NCBI RefSeq assembly: GCF_000403785.1
Contig: NZ_APHJ01000026.1
Coordinates: 124,001-188,000 of the forward strand
From: Gillisia sp. CAL575
GTDB lineage: Bacteria; Bacteroidota; Bacteroidia; Flavobacteriales; Flavobacteriaceae
Length of the DNA: 64,000 bases
Direction of reading: 5' to 3'
The position numbers were made by a program, and so were the translations under genes. Positions 52,209 to 60,313 of the stretch are shown piece after piece. The number at the start of each line of letters is the position of its first letter. The stretch's first letter is position 1. The notes beneath the pieces were generated by a model. The model was not told the origin of the DNA and searched no databases. It worked only from the letters and a program-made list of their open reading frames with translations.

Positions 52209-53360
52209 CTAGAAATTTTTAAAAAGCCAATACTTTTCTGACCACCATTTTTTTATGTGCCCCCAATTATCGGGAGAATTCACTTCTACTTTTTCACTAG
52301 AAGGATCATAAAAATGTGCCTTGGCGGGTATTGCTTTGCCATCTCCTGACTCAATATAATATTGACCTTCAGCATTAAAAGTTTTGTTGGCTTCCTTATT
52401 TCCTATTCTCCTGCTTATATTATGGGCTACAATTTTTGCCTGACTTCGAGCAAATACGCCTAGTTTAGGTAATGGAATTCCCGAGCCCAGTTTTAACTCA
52501 ACAATATCTCCTATTGCATAAACATTGGGATATGCTGTTTCCATGCTGAGTTCATTTACTTCAATCCAACCAGATTTCCCTACTAAACTACTTTTTCGGA
52601 TAACGGCTGGACATAAGTGTTCAGGAGTAAAAGCCAATAAATCAAAATTATAATTCTCATAGTTGTCAAATTCCAATGAATCTTTTGAAGCAGAAGTAAT
52701 TTGATGAGAACTATAGTATTTAATGCCCTTCTTCTCTAGTAAGGATTTTAACTCACTTGAAGGACCTTCCCCGGCAAATTCCATAGGTTCTTTTTCGGGG
52801 GTATAAATGGAAATTTCGGTTTTATCGCTTAAGCCTTTATTAGTTATGTAATCTTGAATTAACATAGCTGCCTCGTAAGGGGCGGCAGGACTTTTATAGG
52901 GTAATGAAGAAACTAAAACAGCGATTTTCCCTCCCTTAAATTTTTCTAATTGTTCATGAAACCCCTCGGCACCTTTAAGCTGAAAAAAATTATATCCATA
53001 GTCATCAAGCTTAAATTTGGCTTTCTGTTCCACACCTAAGGAGACTACCATATAATCTCCTTTGAATGTTTTATTCTTAACGGTAACTGAAATGTTTTCA
53101 GGATCTATGTTTTCAATCTCACCCTTTACAACTTCAAGACCAGAGGCCTCTATGTTTTTTGTCGATTTATAAATTTGATCGGTTTCTCTTTTTCCCACCA
53201 TTAACCAGGGTAGAGATGGAGAAAAAACACTCTTATCCTCTTTTTCGAAGACAATAATTTTAATTATTTGAATATCATCCTCATTACCGCTATTTATACT
53301 TAGTTCACGGGCTATTTCTATCCCTCCAATACCAGCACCTAATATTAAAACTGTTTTCAT
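52209..53360 (-). CDS. SQR/FCSD-like flavoprotein lacking the catalytic cysteine
   Basis: A 383-residue FAD- and probably NAD-dependent oxidoreductase. 'LILGAGIGGIEIAREL' (residues 5-20) is the FAD dinucleotide fold and 'YPNVYAIGDI' (277-286) the second FAD contact. The overall layout is that of sulfide:quinone oxidoreductases and type II NADH dehydrogenases. In sulfide oxidases the segment before 'APYEAA' carries a catalytic Cys; here it reads 'YKSPAAPYEAA' with Ser157. Only Cys250 remains, so a canonical SQR mechanism is doubtful. It lies 2 bp after the ArsR gene and before the RND genes, so it is co-regulated with them. Confidence 0.82.
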   Translation of the reverse strand: MKTVLILGAGIGGIEIARELSINSGNEDDIQIIKIIVFEKEDKSVFSPSLPWLMVGKRETDQIYKSTKNIEASGLEVVKGEIENIDPENISVTVKNKTFKGDYMVVSLGVEQKAKFKLDDYGYNFFQLKGAEGFHEQLEKFKGGKIAVLVSSLPYKSPAAPYEAAMLIQDYITNKGLSDKTEISIYTPEKEPMEFAGEGPSSELKSLLEKKGIKYYSSHQITSASKDSLEFDNYENYNFDLLAFTPEHLCPAVIRKSSLVGKSGWIEVNELSMETAYPNVYAIGDIVELKLGSGIPLPKLGVFARSQAKIVAHNISRRIGNKEANKTFNAEGQYYIESGDGKAIPAKAHFYDPSSEKVEVNSPDNWGHIKKWWSEKYWLFKNF

Positions 53361-53362
53361 TT

Positions 53363-53680
53363 TTATATGTTTTTTATTAATTCTTGTTGATCTTTTATGT
53401 TTTGAAATAATACTTCATGCATTAATTGACAAGCTTGTCCAACCTTTCTTGATAAAAGAGAATAATACCGACATTGCCCATCCCTTCTAACTTTTAAAAC
53501 TCCCTTATCAATCATTATTTTAAGATGTTGGGAAAGATTCGATTTTAAGCAGCCAGTGGCTTCTAAAATTTTAGCAAAGCATAACTCTTCTTCCCTTAAC
53601 AAGTGGATGATCTCCATTCTTATAGGATGAGCCAAGGCTTTGCAAACATCTGCCTGTAATGCAAAAATCTTTTTGTTCAT
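53363..53680 (-). CDS. ArsR-family regulator of the efflux island
   Basis: A 105-residue winged helix-turn-helix protein: 'KALAHPIRMEIIHLL' (helix 2) and 'LKSNLSQHLKIMIDKGVL' (recognition helix), with the wing 'VRRDGQCRYYSL'. It has five cysteines (13, 34, 44, 70, 84). It lacks the classical ELCVCDL arsenic motif but has 'EELCFAKILEATGC', and Cys34 with Cys84 could form a thiol switch as in SqrR/BigR persulfide sensors; that needs a structural alignment. It is the first gene of the operon and is probably autoregulated. Confidence 0.88.
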   Translation of the reverse strand: MNKKIFALQADVCKALAHPIRMEIIHLLREEELCFAKILEATGCLKSNLSQHLKIMIDKGVLKVRRDGQCRYYSLLSRKVGQACQLMHEVLFQNIKDQQELIKNI

Positions 53681-53788
53681 TATAGTAACTGTTTATTAGT
53701 TTATAAAACACTAAACAAATTTTGTAAATAGTTGAGGTATAAGGCTCGCGATTTATCTTTACAAATGAAAGTATTGTGGTTAAAGTGT

Positions 53789-53808
53789 AATATGATGAAT
53801 GTCATATT
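53789..53808. promoter_or_regulatory. Dyad operator candidate upstream of the ArsR gene
   Basis: AATATGA and TCATATT are perfect 7-bp arms with a 6-bp spacer, about 110 bp before the ArsR start codon in the spacer that must contain the island's promoter. A second weak dyad, TTAGT/ACTAA (53696-53714), lies closer to the gene. The size and A/T-rich halves suit ArsR-type operators. Confidence 0.35.
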
Positions 53809-53969
53809 TTACTCAATCTTTTAACTAAGTAATTCTCAAAGCCTTGAAGTTCTGAAGCTTTAGAAATGTTTTTTGGAATGTTAACTGAAGAAATTAGTAG
53901 AGGTCACTAATTTTGATTGTGAATTTAGGGTTATCAAGAATTTTGACTAGTTCATTTTGAAAATTGTAA

Positions 53970-54650
53970 TTATAAAGAAAGAAGTGACTCTACTAATTGA
54001 ACCACACCTGTCGTTGCCTTTTTAGAAATAATAGTCAGGTTCTTAGCTGAAGTAATATTAGGTTTAGGATCTATAAAATAAACGGGAGTTTCATTAGGCA
54101 GATAATCTAAAAGTGCTGCGGCCGGATATACTTGCATAGAAGTGCCAACGATAATCAATATATCTGCATTCTCAACAACATCTACAGCTTTTGGGAACAT
54201 CGTTACAGCTTCTCCAAACCAAACTACATGTGGCCTAAGTTGATGGTGATGTTCGCAGAAATCGCCTAGGTTCAAATCCTTTTTCCAATCTAACACTAGA
54301 TCATCGTCAAAAGTACTTCTCGCTTTTAATAATTCACCATGTAGATGAATAACTCTGGAGCTTCCTGCACGTTCATGGAGATCGTCTATGTTTTGAGTTA
54401 CAATACTTACCTTATATTTTTCTTCCAGTTCTACCAAAGCCTTGTGAGCATTATTTGGAGTTACCTCTAATAACTGCTTTCTACGCTGATTGTAAAAATC
54501 TAAGACTTTCTCTTTATTTCTGGCCCATCCCGAAGGAGAAGCAACCTCCATAATATCATGTCCTTCCCAAAGTCCATTAGAATCACGAAAAGTTTTAATG
54601 CCACTTTCTGCACTAATTCCTGCACCAGTAAGAATAACGATATGCTGCAT
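53970..54650 (-). CDS. cobB: Sirtuin-type NAD-dependent protein deacylase
   Basis: A 226-residue Sir2 enzyme. The NAD motif is 'LTGAGISAESGIKTFRD' (residues 7-23), 'TQNIDDLHERAGS' follows, and the catalytic histidine is His104 in 'HLHGEL'. Tyr53 and Arg56 (in 'FYNQRRKQL') form the YxxR pair of class III sirtuins, which prefer succinyl- and other acidic acyl-lysines. The zinc-binding CxxC pairs are missing; only one Cys remains in that region ('LGDFCEHHH'). It should work in the cytosol. It stands alone between the island and tRNA-Met. Confidence 0.92.
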   Translation of the reverse strand: MQHIVILTGAGISAESGIKTFRDSNGLWEGHDIMEVASPSGWARNKEKVLDFYNQRRKQLLEVTPNNAHKALVELEEKYKVSIVTQNIDDLHERAGSSRVIHLHGELLKARSTFDDDLVLDWKKDLNLGDFCEHHHQLRPHVVWFGEAVTMFPKAVDVVENADILIIVGTSMQVYPAAALLDYLPNETPVYFIDPKPNITSAKNLTIISKKATTGVVQLVESLLSL

Positions 54651-54734
54651 TAGATATTAAATTAAAACCTGATCTATCAAGAAATTAAGCTTTAAGATAT
54701 AACATTAAAATAGGAAAGAGAATTTTGAGAATAA

Positions 54735-54769
54735 AAAAACCGACCAGAATATGATTTCTGATCGGTTTT
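54735..54769 (-). terminator. Intrinsic terminator of tRNA-Met
   Basis: On the minus strand AAAACCGATCAGAA and TTCTGGTCGGTTTT pair over 14 bp (one mismatch-type wobble) and end in a T-run, 3 nt after the tRNA. Confidence 0.9.
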
Positions 54770-54771
54770 AG

Positions 54772-54845
54772 TAGCGAGAACGAGATTTGAACTCGTGACC
54801 TCTGGGTTATGAATCCAACGCTCTAACCAACTGAGCTACCTCGCC
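54772..54845 (-). tRNA. tRNA-Met (anticodon CAT)
   Basis: A 74-nt cloverleaf on the minus strand. The acceptor stem is GGCGAGG / TCTCGCT with an A discriminator, the D-arm is GCTCAGTTGGTTAGAGC, the anticodon loop is TTCATAA, and the T-arm includes GTTCAAAT. The first base pair is G-T, not the C-A mismatch of initiator tRNA, and the three G-C pairs of the initiator anticodon stem are absent, so it is the elongator (or, less likely, a lysidine-modified Ile2) tRNA. It ends at a terminator. Confidence 0.96.
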
Positions 54846-55040
54846 ATAATTGTATTCAATTGCAAACAAATAGATTAGAACAACAGCTAATGATATTAGG
54901 CGTTACAACCTGAAAGTTTGCGGCTGCAAATATAAAAACTATTTGTTTTAGCGCAAGTTTTATTTTACGAAACTTTTAATTTGTTTCCTTTCAAGGTTTG
55001 CAATTAATATTTATATTGCCCAAAATCTAATAAAATAAGC

Positions 55041-55427
55041 ATGGAAGATAAAGTTAAGTACGAAATGGAATTTCCAATACAAGCTTCCCCTTCGTTATTA
55101 TATCAATATATTTCAACACCTTCTGGTCTTAGCGAGTGGTATGCGGACAATGTGAATTCTCGTGGGGAATTTTTTACTTTCATTTGGAATGAATCCGAAG
55201 AAAAAGCAAAGCTTTTAAGTAAGAAAAATGGTGAACGCATAAAATTTAGATGGTTGGAAGATGAGGAATCTCCTTATTTTTTCGAAATCAGAATTCAAGT
55301 TGACGAAATTACTAAAGATGTTTCTATTATGATCACAGATTTTGCCGAAGAAGATGAAATAGAAGAAGGGAAGATGCTTTGGGAGAACATGATTTCAGAC
55401 TTAAAACAGATCTTAGGTTCGTCCTAA
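55041..55427 (+). CDS. START-like/AHSA1-type ligand-binding domain protein
   Basis: A 128-residue soluble protein. The start 'VKYEMEFPIQASPSLLYQYI' and 'STPSGLSEWYADNV' match the START-like fold of flavobacterial proteins similar to AHSA1, in which a hydrophobic pocket binds a small or lipid-like ligand. The C-terminal helix 'EGKMLWENMISDLKQIL' closes the pocket. There is no signal peptide. Its function is unknown. The class IV aminotransferase gene follows 56 bp later on the same strand but behind a terminator and a promoter of its own. Confidence 0.83.
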   Translation: MEDKVKYEMEFPIQASPSLLYQYISTPSGLSEWYADNVNSRGEFFTFIWNESEEKAKLLSKKNGERIKFRWLEDEESPYFFEIRIQVDEITKDVSIMITDFAEEDEIEEGKMLWENMISDLKQILGSS

Positions 55428-55444
55428 TTTTTATATTTTAATAG

Positions 55445-55452
55445 TACCTTTG
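55445..55452 (+). promoter_or_regulatory. Promoter -7 element of the class IV aminotransferase gene
   Basis: TACCTTTG fits TAnnTTTG 31 bp before the ATG and directly precedes the hairpin described next. Confidence 0.5.
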
Positions 55453-55483
55453 CCCCGTTTTATAAATATTACGGGGTTTTTTT
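55453..55483 (+). terminator. Hairpin with T-run immediately before a start codon
   Basis: CCCCGT (55453-55458) and ACGGGG (55471-55476) pair around a 12-nt loop and are followed by seven T. The very next base begins the aminotransferase start codon. It ends the START-like gene and may attenuate the next one. Confidence 0.75.
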
Positions 55484-56329
55484 ATGATAAATATTAATGG
55501 GAATTTAGTCGAGGATAAAGATGCAACTATATCAGTTTTTAATAGAGGGCTGGCTTATGGAGATTCGGTATTCGAAACTTTGAGAGTTATTAACGGGAAG
55601 ATTATTTTTTGGGAAGATCATTATTTTAGGTTAATGTCTTCTATGCGTATAATGCGTATGGAAATCCCAGCAAATTTTTCTCCTGAATTTTTAGAGGAAA
55701 AGATCATACAATTGCTTAAGAATAATGAGCTTAGTAATTCTCCTGCGAGGGTGAGATTCACTATTTTTAGAACAACCGGAGGTTTTTATAGACCCGACAC
55801 TTTAGATATTGAATATATTATTACTTCAGAATCACTGAATGATCCTTTTTATTTGCTGAATGAAGAACCGTATGAAGTGGAATTATTTAAAGATCACTAT
55901 GTAACCAGCGGTCTTCTTTCTACGATTAAATCTAATAATAGGGCTGTGAATGTTTTGGGAAGTATTTTCGCCAAGGAAAATGATTATCAGAATTGTCTTC
56001 TGATAAATGAAAAAAAGCAGGTAGTAGAAGCGCTAAATGGAAATATTTTCATAGTGAATGGAAATAAAATTAAGACACCACCATTACAAGATGGTGCTTT
56101 AAATGGGATTTCTAGAAAACAAATTATCTCTGTTGTGAAAAAAATGATGGATTTAGAAATAGAAGAATCCAGTATTTCTCCTTTTGAACTTCAAAAAGCA
56201 GATGAATTATTTATTTCGAATGTAATTGTAGGAGTGCAGCCAATCTCAAAATACCGTAAAAAGGAATATGATAATACTGTTAGTAAAGAAGTACTAACTA
56301 AGTTGAATGTAAAAGCAAGATTGGGCTAA
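55484..56329 (+). CDS. Class IV aminotransferase (PabC/branched-chain/D-amino acid type)
   Basis: A 281-residue PLP enzyme. 'FNRGLAYGDSVFETLRVINGK' is the typical N-terminal signature, the catalytic lysine is in 'STIKSNNRAVNVLGSI', and 'EALNGNIFIVNGNKIKTPP' follows as the class IV Glu motif. The family includes aminodeoxychorismate lyase (folate), branched-chain and D-amino acid aminotransferases; which one this is cannot be told from sequence alone. Its 3' end overlaps the convergent yqgE stop by four bases. A terminator-like hairpin lies directly before the start. Confidence 0.87.
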   Translation: MININGNLVEDKDATISVFNRGLAYGDSVFETLRVINGKIIFWEDHYFRLMSSMRIMRMEIPANFSPEFLEEKIIQLLKNNELSNSPARVRFTIFRTTGGFYRPDTLDIEYIITSESLNDPFYLLNEEPYEVELFKDHYVTSGLLSTIKSNNRAVNVLGSIFAKENDYQNCLLINEKKQVVEALNGNIFIVNGNKIKTPPLQDGALNGISRKQIISVVKKMMDLEIEESSISPFELQKADELFISNVIVGVQPISKYRKKEYDNTVSKEVLTKLNVKARLG

Positions 56330-56886
56330 TTATAACTAGGGTTTTCAGGAGCGTTGGACCATAACATATAGTTTCCCCCAAGTTCCATCATTTTATCTTT
56401 CCAGAAGGATCTGTAAGGTCTTTCAATAATGTCTTTTGCATCTTGGTGCTCAGTAATTATCCAAGAATTGGAATTTAGCTCCTCAGTTAGTTGTTTTGCA
56501 TCCCAGCCAGAATAGCCAAGAAAAAATCTAATTTCTTTATCTGAGATTTGATCGCTAATAATAAGTTGCTTTACTGCCTCAAAATTTCCTCCCCAATAAA
56601 TTCCATTCGCAATCTCTATGCTCTCAGGAATTAGATCTGGTATTTTATGAATAAAATAAAGATTATCCTGTTCTACTGGACCACCGTTATATATCTTAAA
56701 ACTTTTTTTAAGACCAGGAATTAAATCTTGTAATGTGAAGTCAAGTATCTTATTTAAAATAAATCCAATAGAACCAGATTCAGAATGTTCTGCTAACAAT
56801 ACCACGGAGCGGTTAAAAGATGTATCTCCAATAATAGTCGGCTCAGCAACCAATAAAAGACCTTTTTCTGGTTTTAAAGCAATCAT
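56326..56886 (-). CDS. YqgE/AlgH family protein (UPF0301)
   Basis: A 186-residue soluble protein. The start was set at the ATG at 56886 (MIALKPEKGLLLVAEPTI), which is the usual N-terminus and leaves the HU terminator intact; a longer frame from 56955 would begin inside that terminator. 'GSIGFILNKIL', 'YNGGPVEQDNLYFIH' and 'RFFLGYSGWDAKQLTEEL' are the conserved YqgE motifs. The family has no proven biochemical function. It overlaps the convergent aminotransferase gene. Confidence 0.9.
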   Translation of the reverse strand: MIALKPEKGLLLVAEPTIIGDTSFNRSVVLLAEHSESGSIGFILNKILDFTLQDLIPGLKKSFKIYNGGPVEQDNLYFIHKIPDLIPESIEIANGIYWGGNFEAVKQLIISDQISDKEIRFFLGYSGWDAKQLTEELNSNSWIITEHQDAKDIIERPYRSFWKDKMMELGGNYMLWSNAPENPSYN

Positions 56887-56951
56887 AATTCTATACTTTT
56901 TATTAAAGCTAAAGATTAAATTAACAATTTCAAATAAATTGATACATATTT

Positions 56952-56982
56952 TCAAAAAAAAACTCCCCCGAAGGAGAGTTTT
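56952..56982 (-). terminator. Intrinsic terminator of the HU gene, UUCG loop
   Basis: On the minus strand AAAACTCTCC and GGGGAGTTTT pair over 10 bp (one U-G) around the stable tetraloop UUCG, followed by a T-run. Confidence 0.9.
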
Positions 56983-57004
56983 GTCTTTTTATAGAAAACT
57001 ATAA

Positions 57005-57277
57005 CTAGTTTACAGCTTTTTGTAAATCTGCACCTGCTTTAAATTTCACTACATTTTTAGCAGCAATCTTAATAGTGTTACCAGTTTGTGGGTTTCTACC
57101 TTCACGAGCAGCTCTTTTTGACACTGACCATGAACCGAATCCTACTAAAGAAACACGATCTCCTTTTTTAAGAGAACCTTCAACATTTCCTAAGAATGAC
57201 TCTAATGCTTTTTTAGCTGCTGCTTTAGAAATTCCAGCATGTTCAGCCATTGAATCGATTAAATCTGTTTTGTTCAT
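57005..57277 (-). CDS. HU family DNA-binding protein
   Basis: A 90-residue nucleoid protein. 'MNKTDLIDSMAEHAGISKAAAKKALESF' is the helical dimer part, 'GDRVSLVGFGSWSVSKRAAREGRNPQTG' the beta part and DNA arm, and 'TIKIAAKNVVKFKAG' the C-terminus: the complete HU/IHF fold. It binds DNA without strict sequence need and bends it. It is transcribed alone and ends at a UUCG-type terminator. The upstream sequence has A/T-rich palindromes but no clear operator. Confidence 0.97.
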   Translation of the reverse strand: MNKTDLIDSMAEHAGISKAAAKKALESFLGNVEGSLKKGDRVSLVGFGSWSVSKRAAREGRNPQTGNTIKIAAKNVVKFKAGADLQKAVN

Positions 57278-57462
57278 AATTTCAATTTTAAATTAATTGT
57301 TGGTTAAACGTTTACGTTAATTTGCTTTACAAATTTATGTGGATTTCTCAGCCACGCAAGTAATATCAAGGGAAATGCGGGATTTTGTTAATAACTTAGG
57401 TTTATTGTTAATAAATATACTAAATTTTTTTAATAATCAGTCATTTCAATAGGGATAAGGCT

Positions 57463-58410
57463 TCACAGAACTTTAGCCCCGTTTTCAAATTGATAGCCAT
57501 TTAGAAGTTCTTTTGTTTTCATTTTTCGTTTTCCAGGTAACTGAATTTCATTAACTACAATATATCCATCTGATACTGCAATTTTTAATTTATTATCTTC
57601 TTTAAAAATTATTCCTAGATCCCTATCATGAGATTCTAATAAGATGTCTATATCATACAATTTAGCATTTAATTCTGCCTCTCCATTTTTAATTACAGTC
57701 CACGCAGCCGGATACGGATTTAAGCCTCTTATAAAATTATAAAGCTTATTAGCGCTTAATGCCCAATTAATTTTGGTGTTTTCTTTAGTTAATTTAGGTG
57801 CGTCCCTTAGATCTTCACTTTCTTTTTGTGAGATAGTCTTTACCTTATCTTCTTTTATAAGTTCTAAAGTATCTGTAACAAGACTGGCACCAAGGCTCAT
57901 TAACTTATCATGAAGGCTTCCTACAGTATCATTTAGTTCAATTGGTGTCTCCTTTTGAAGGATCATGTCACCAGTATCTATTTTATCATCAATAAAGAAG
58001 GTAGATGCTCCTGTTTGGGTTTCCCCATTTATAATAGCCCAGTTAATTGGAGCCGCTCCTCTATATTGTGGTAACAAAGAAGCGTGTAGATTAAAAGTTC
58101 CAAATTCTGGTAATTGCCAAACAATTTTAGGTAGCATTCTAAATGCAACAACAACTTGTAGATTTGACTTTAGATCTTTTAATTCTTCTAAAAATTCTGG
58201 CGATTTTAAATTGGTAGGCTGTAATACTGGAAGGTTATTTACTACAGCAAATTCCTTTACAGCACTCTGTTGCAATTTTCTTCCTCTACCTGCAGGTCTA
58301 TCCGGTGCCGTAATAACACCTACAACATTATATTTGGCTTCTATAATATGTCTTAGGGTGGTCACAGCGAACTCTGGAGTACCCATAAAAACTATTCTTA
58401 GATCTCTCAT
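57463..58410 (-). CDS. fmt: Methionyl-tRNA formyltransferase
   Basis: A 315-residue enzyme that formylates initiator Met-tRNA from formyl-THF. 'VFMGTPEFAVTTLRHI' begins the Rossmann half, 'APDRPAGRGRKLQQSAVK' is the insert loop, and the catalytic 'FNLHASLLPQYRGAAPIN' and 'GASTFFIDDKIDTGDMI' segments give the Asn-His-Asp site. The C-terminal OB-like domain contacts tRNA. Its start overlaps the recQ stop by one base, so the two are translated as a unit. Confidence 0.96.
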   Translation of the reverse strand: MRDLRIVFMGTPEFAVTTLRHIIEAKYNVVGVITAPDRPAGRGRKLQQSAVKEFAVVNNLPVLQPTNLKSPEFLEELKDLKSNLQVVVAFRMLPKIVWQLPEFGTFNLHASLLPQYRGAAPINWAIINGETQTGASTFFIDDKIDTGDMILQKETPIELNDTVGSLHDKLMSLGASLVTDTLELIKEDKVKTISQKESEDLRDAPKLTKENTKINWALSANKLYNFIRGLNPYPAAWTVIKNGEAELNAKLYDIDILLESHDRDLGIIFKEDNKLKIAVSDGYIVVNEIQLPGKRKMKTKELLNGYQFENGAKVL

Positions 58411-60311
58411 TAATTTTTTAATTTATATGTATTGGTTGGAGTAATAGAAATTAATTCTTTATCCAACATTAAATCTATCACTTTTAATATGGCTTTTTCT
58501 GGATATGGGAGTGTACTGATGATAGTTCTAGAACTTTCATCTTTTTGCTTTAATAATATAATCACATCATTATAAATACTTCTTATCAATTCCTTTTTTA
58601 GATATCTTTCTTTAGGCATACATACAGAACAGATTCCGCATTTTACTGCATCTTTATCACCAAAATAATTTAATAATTGTTGACTTCTACATTTTTTATC
58701 ATTTTCAATATAATTTAATAATGCTTCAACTTTATTAAGCTTACTAATTGATTGGTTCTTGATATATTTTGAAAATGGATAAATAGTATTCTCATCTTCT
58801 CTAGGTACTAAAAAGGTTATGGAAGCATCATTTTGTTGATGTTCAAAGTCAACAATTTTATCTTTATGTAAAGTATTCAAAATAGAAAGAGCTTCATTTT
58901 CTGCAACGCCTGCTTTCTTGCAAACTGAGACTATATTTATTTGAATTTTATTATCAAAAATACCACCATAGGTTCTTAAGACCGCTTTTACCACGGGATC
59001 AAACTTGGGGTTTTCTTCTAAATAATAAAGTAATTGCTTATTGGAAATAATAAATTGAAGACTGGTAGCTTTTTGAAACTGCTGAGATAGTTTTAATACA
59101 CTTATTCTATCCAATAATTGCAGCGTATTATATGTTTTTGTATTGTTTAACTGATAGTGATGGCAAAAATCTGCAAAATTAAAATCGTGCACCGTATTTA
59201 ATCCTTCCCCGTAAGCTATCTGAAAATAGGAGGTAAGTTTTTTATAAATTAATATAGCAAAAGCTAAGTCTGGAAGAGAATTTATAAATTGATTCTTTAA
59301 TACTGGTATATCACTTTTGTTTGTAATTATAGAAGCAACAGAAGGCTTTCCATCCCGACCTGCTCTCCCAGCTTCCTGAAAATAACTTTCTATGCTTTCC
59401 GGTAAATTTAGATGAATAACATGTCTCACATTTGGCTTGTCTATTCCCATTCCAAAAGCATTGGTAGCCACCATGATCTTAGTTTTCTCTTTTAGCCAAG
59501 AATTTAATTGTTTAGATTTTTCTTTTGAAGAAAGTCCTCCATGGAATGCTGCTGCGGAATATCCATTTTTAATTAAAGATCTACTTATTTCTAAGGTTGC
59601 ATTTCTGCTTCTTACATAAACAATTGCACTTTCATCACGATCCTGCAATAATTGATGCATTCTAAACTCCTTATCTTCTGAGGTTATCACATTAAAACGA
59701 ATATTATTTCGCTCCAGAGAATTTTTAAAAACCTTAGGATTATTCAATTTTAATTGGTCAGCAATATCCTTAACAACTCTGCTGGTAGCTGTAGCTGTAA
59801 CCGCCATTATAGGGATTTCTGGATGCAAATCTCTTAATGCTGAAACATTTAAATAGGCTGGCCTAAAGTCATGTCCCCACTGAGATATACAATGAGCTTC
59901 GTCTATTGCAATTAAATTAACAGGCATTAATTTTATGCGTTCACGAACAAGATCTTGTTGTAAACGCTCTGGAGATAGGTATAAAAATTTATAATTCCCA
60001 TAAATGCAATTATCCAGAAGGGTATCCAGTTCTGCATAAGAGATTCCTCCCGTGATAGCCATTGCTTTAATTCCTTTTTCTTGCAATGCTGTTACTTGGT
60101 CTTCAATTAAAGCAACTAGGGGAGATACAATTATACAAATTCCTTCTTTTTGTAATGCAGGAATCTGGTAACATAAAGATTTCCCTCCTCCAGTTGGAAG
60201 AAGGGCAATGATATCTTGATTTTTTTCCGCAGCTAGAATGATATCCTCCTGTAAAGATTTAAAAGAAGAATACCCCCAGTACTTAAATAATATGTCTTTG
60301 GCTTGCTGCAA
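58410..60311 (-). CDS. recQ: RecQ-family ATP-dependent DNA helicase
   Basis: A 633-residue 3'-5' helicase for repair and recombination. Walker A is 'LLPTGGGKSLCYQIP', the Asp-Glu-His box is 'IDEAHCISQWGHDFRP', and helicase motifs 'YVRSRNATLEIS' and 'ATNAFGMGIDKPNVRHVIH' follow. The RecQ zinc-binding cysteines are seen in 'CRSQQLLNYFGDK' and 'CGICSVC', and the winged helix of the RQC region follows. There is no HRDC domain, which is usual for this flavobacterial short form. The next gene, fmt, overlaps by one base. Confidence 0.95.
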   Translation of the reverse strand: MQQAKDILFKYWGYSSFKSLQEDIILAAEKNQDIIALLPTGGGKSLCYQIPALQKEGICIIVSPLVALIEDQVTALQEKGIKAMAITGGISYAELDTLLDNCIYGNYKFLYLSPERLQQDLVRERIKLMPVNLIAIDEAHCISQWGHDFRPAYLNVSALRDLHPEIPIMAVTATATSRVVKDIADQLKLNNPKVFKNSLERNNIRFNVITSEDKEFRMHQLLQDRDESAIVYVRSRNATLEISRSLIKNGYSAAAFHGGLSSKEKSKQLNSWLKEKTKIMVATNAFGMGIDKPNVRHVIHLNLPESIESYFQEAGRAGRDGKPSVASIITNKSDIPVLKNQFINSLPDLAFAILIYKKLTSYFQIAYGEGLNTVHDFNFADFCHHYQLNNTKTYNTLQLLDRISVLKLSQQFQKATSLQFIISNKQLLYYLEENPKFDPVVKAVLRTYGGIFDNKIQINIVSVCKKAGVAENEALSILNTLHKDKIVDFEHQQNDASITFLVPREDENTIYPFSKYIKNQSISKLNKVEALLNYIENDKKCRSQQLLNYFGDKDAVKCGICSVCMPKERYLKKELIRSIYNDVIILLKQKDESSRTIISTLPYPEKAILKVIDLMLDKELISITPTNTYKLKN

Positions 60312-60313
60312 AT

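Noticed and set aside
54772-54845. tRNA-Met as the integration site of the efflux island, with its 3' end facing the island
   Set aside because: I found no repeat of the tRNA 3' end at the other side of the island, no integrase, and the sirtuin gene lies in between.
56887-56955. Longer start for the YqgE-family gene
   Set aside because: It would begin next to the HU terminator, and MIALKPEKG at 56886 is the family's usual start.
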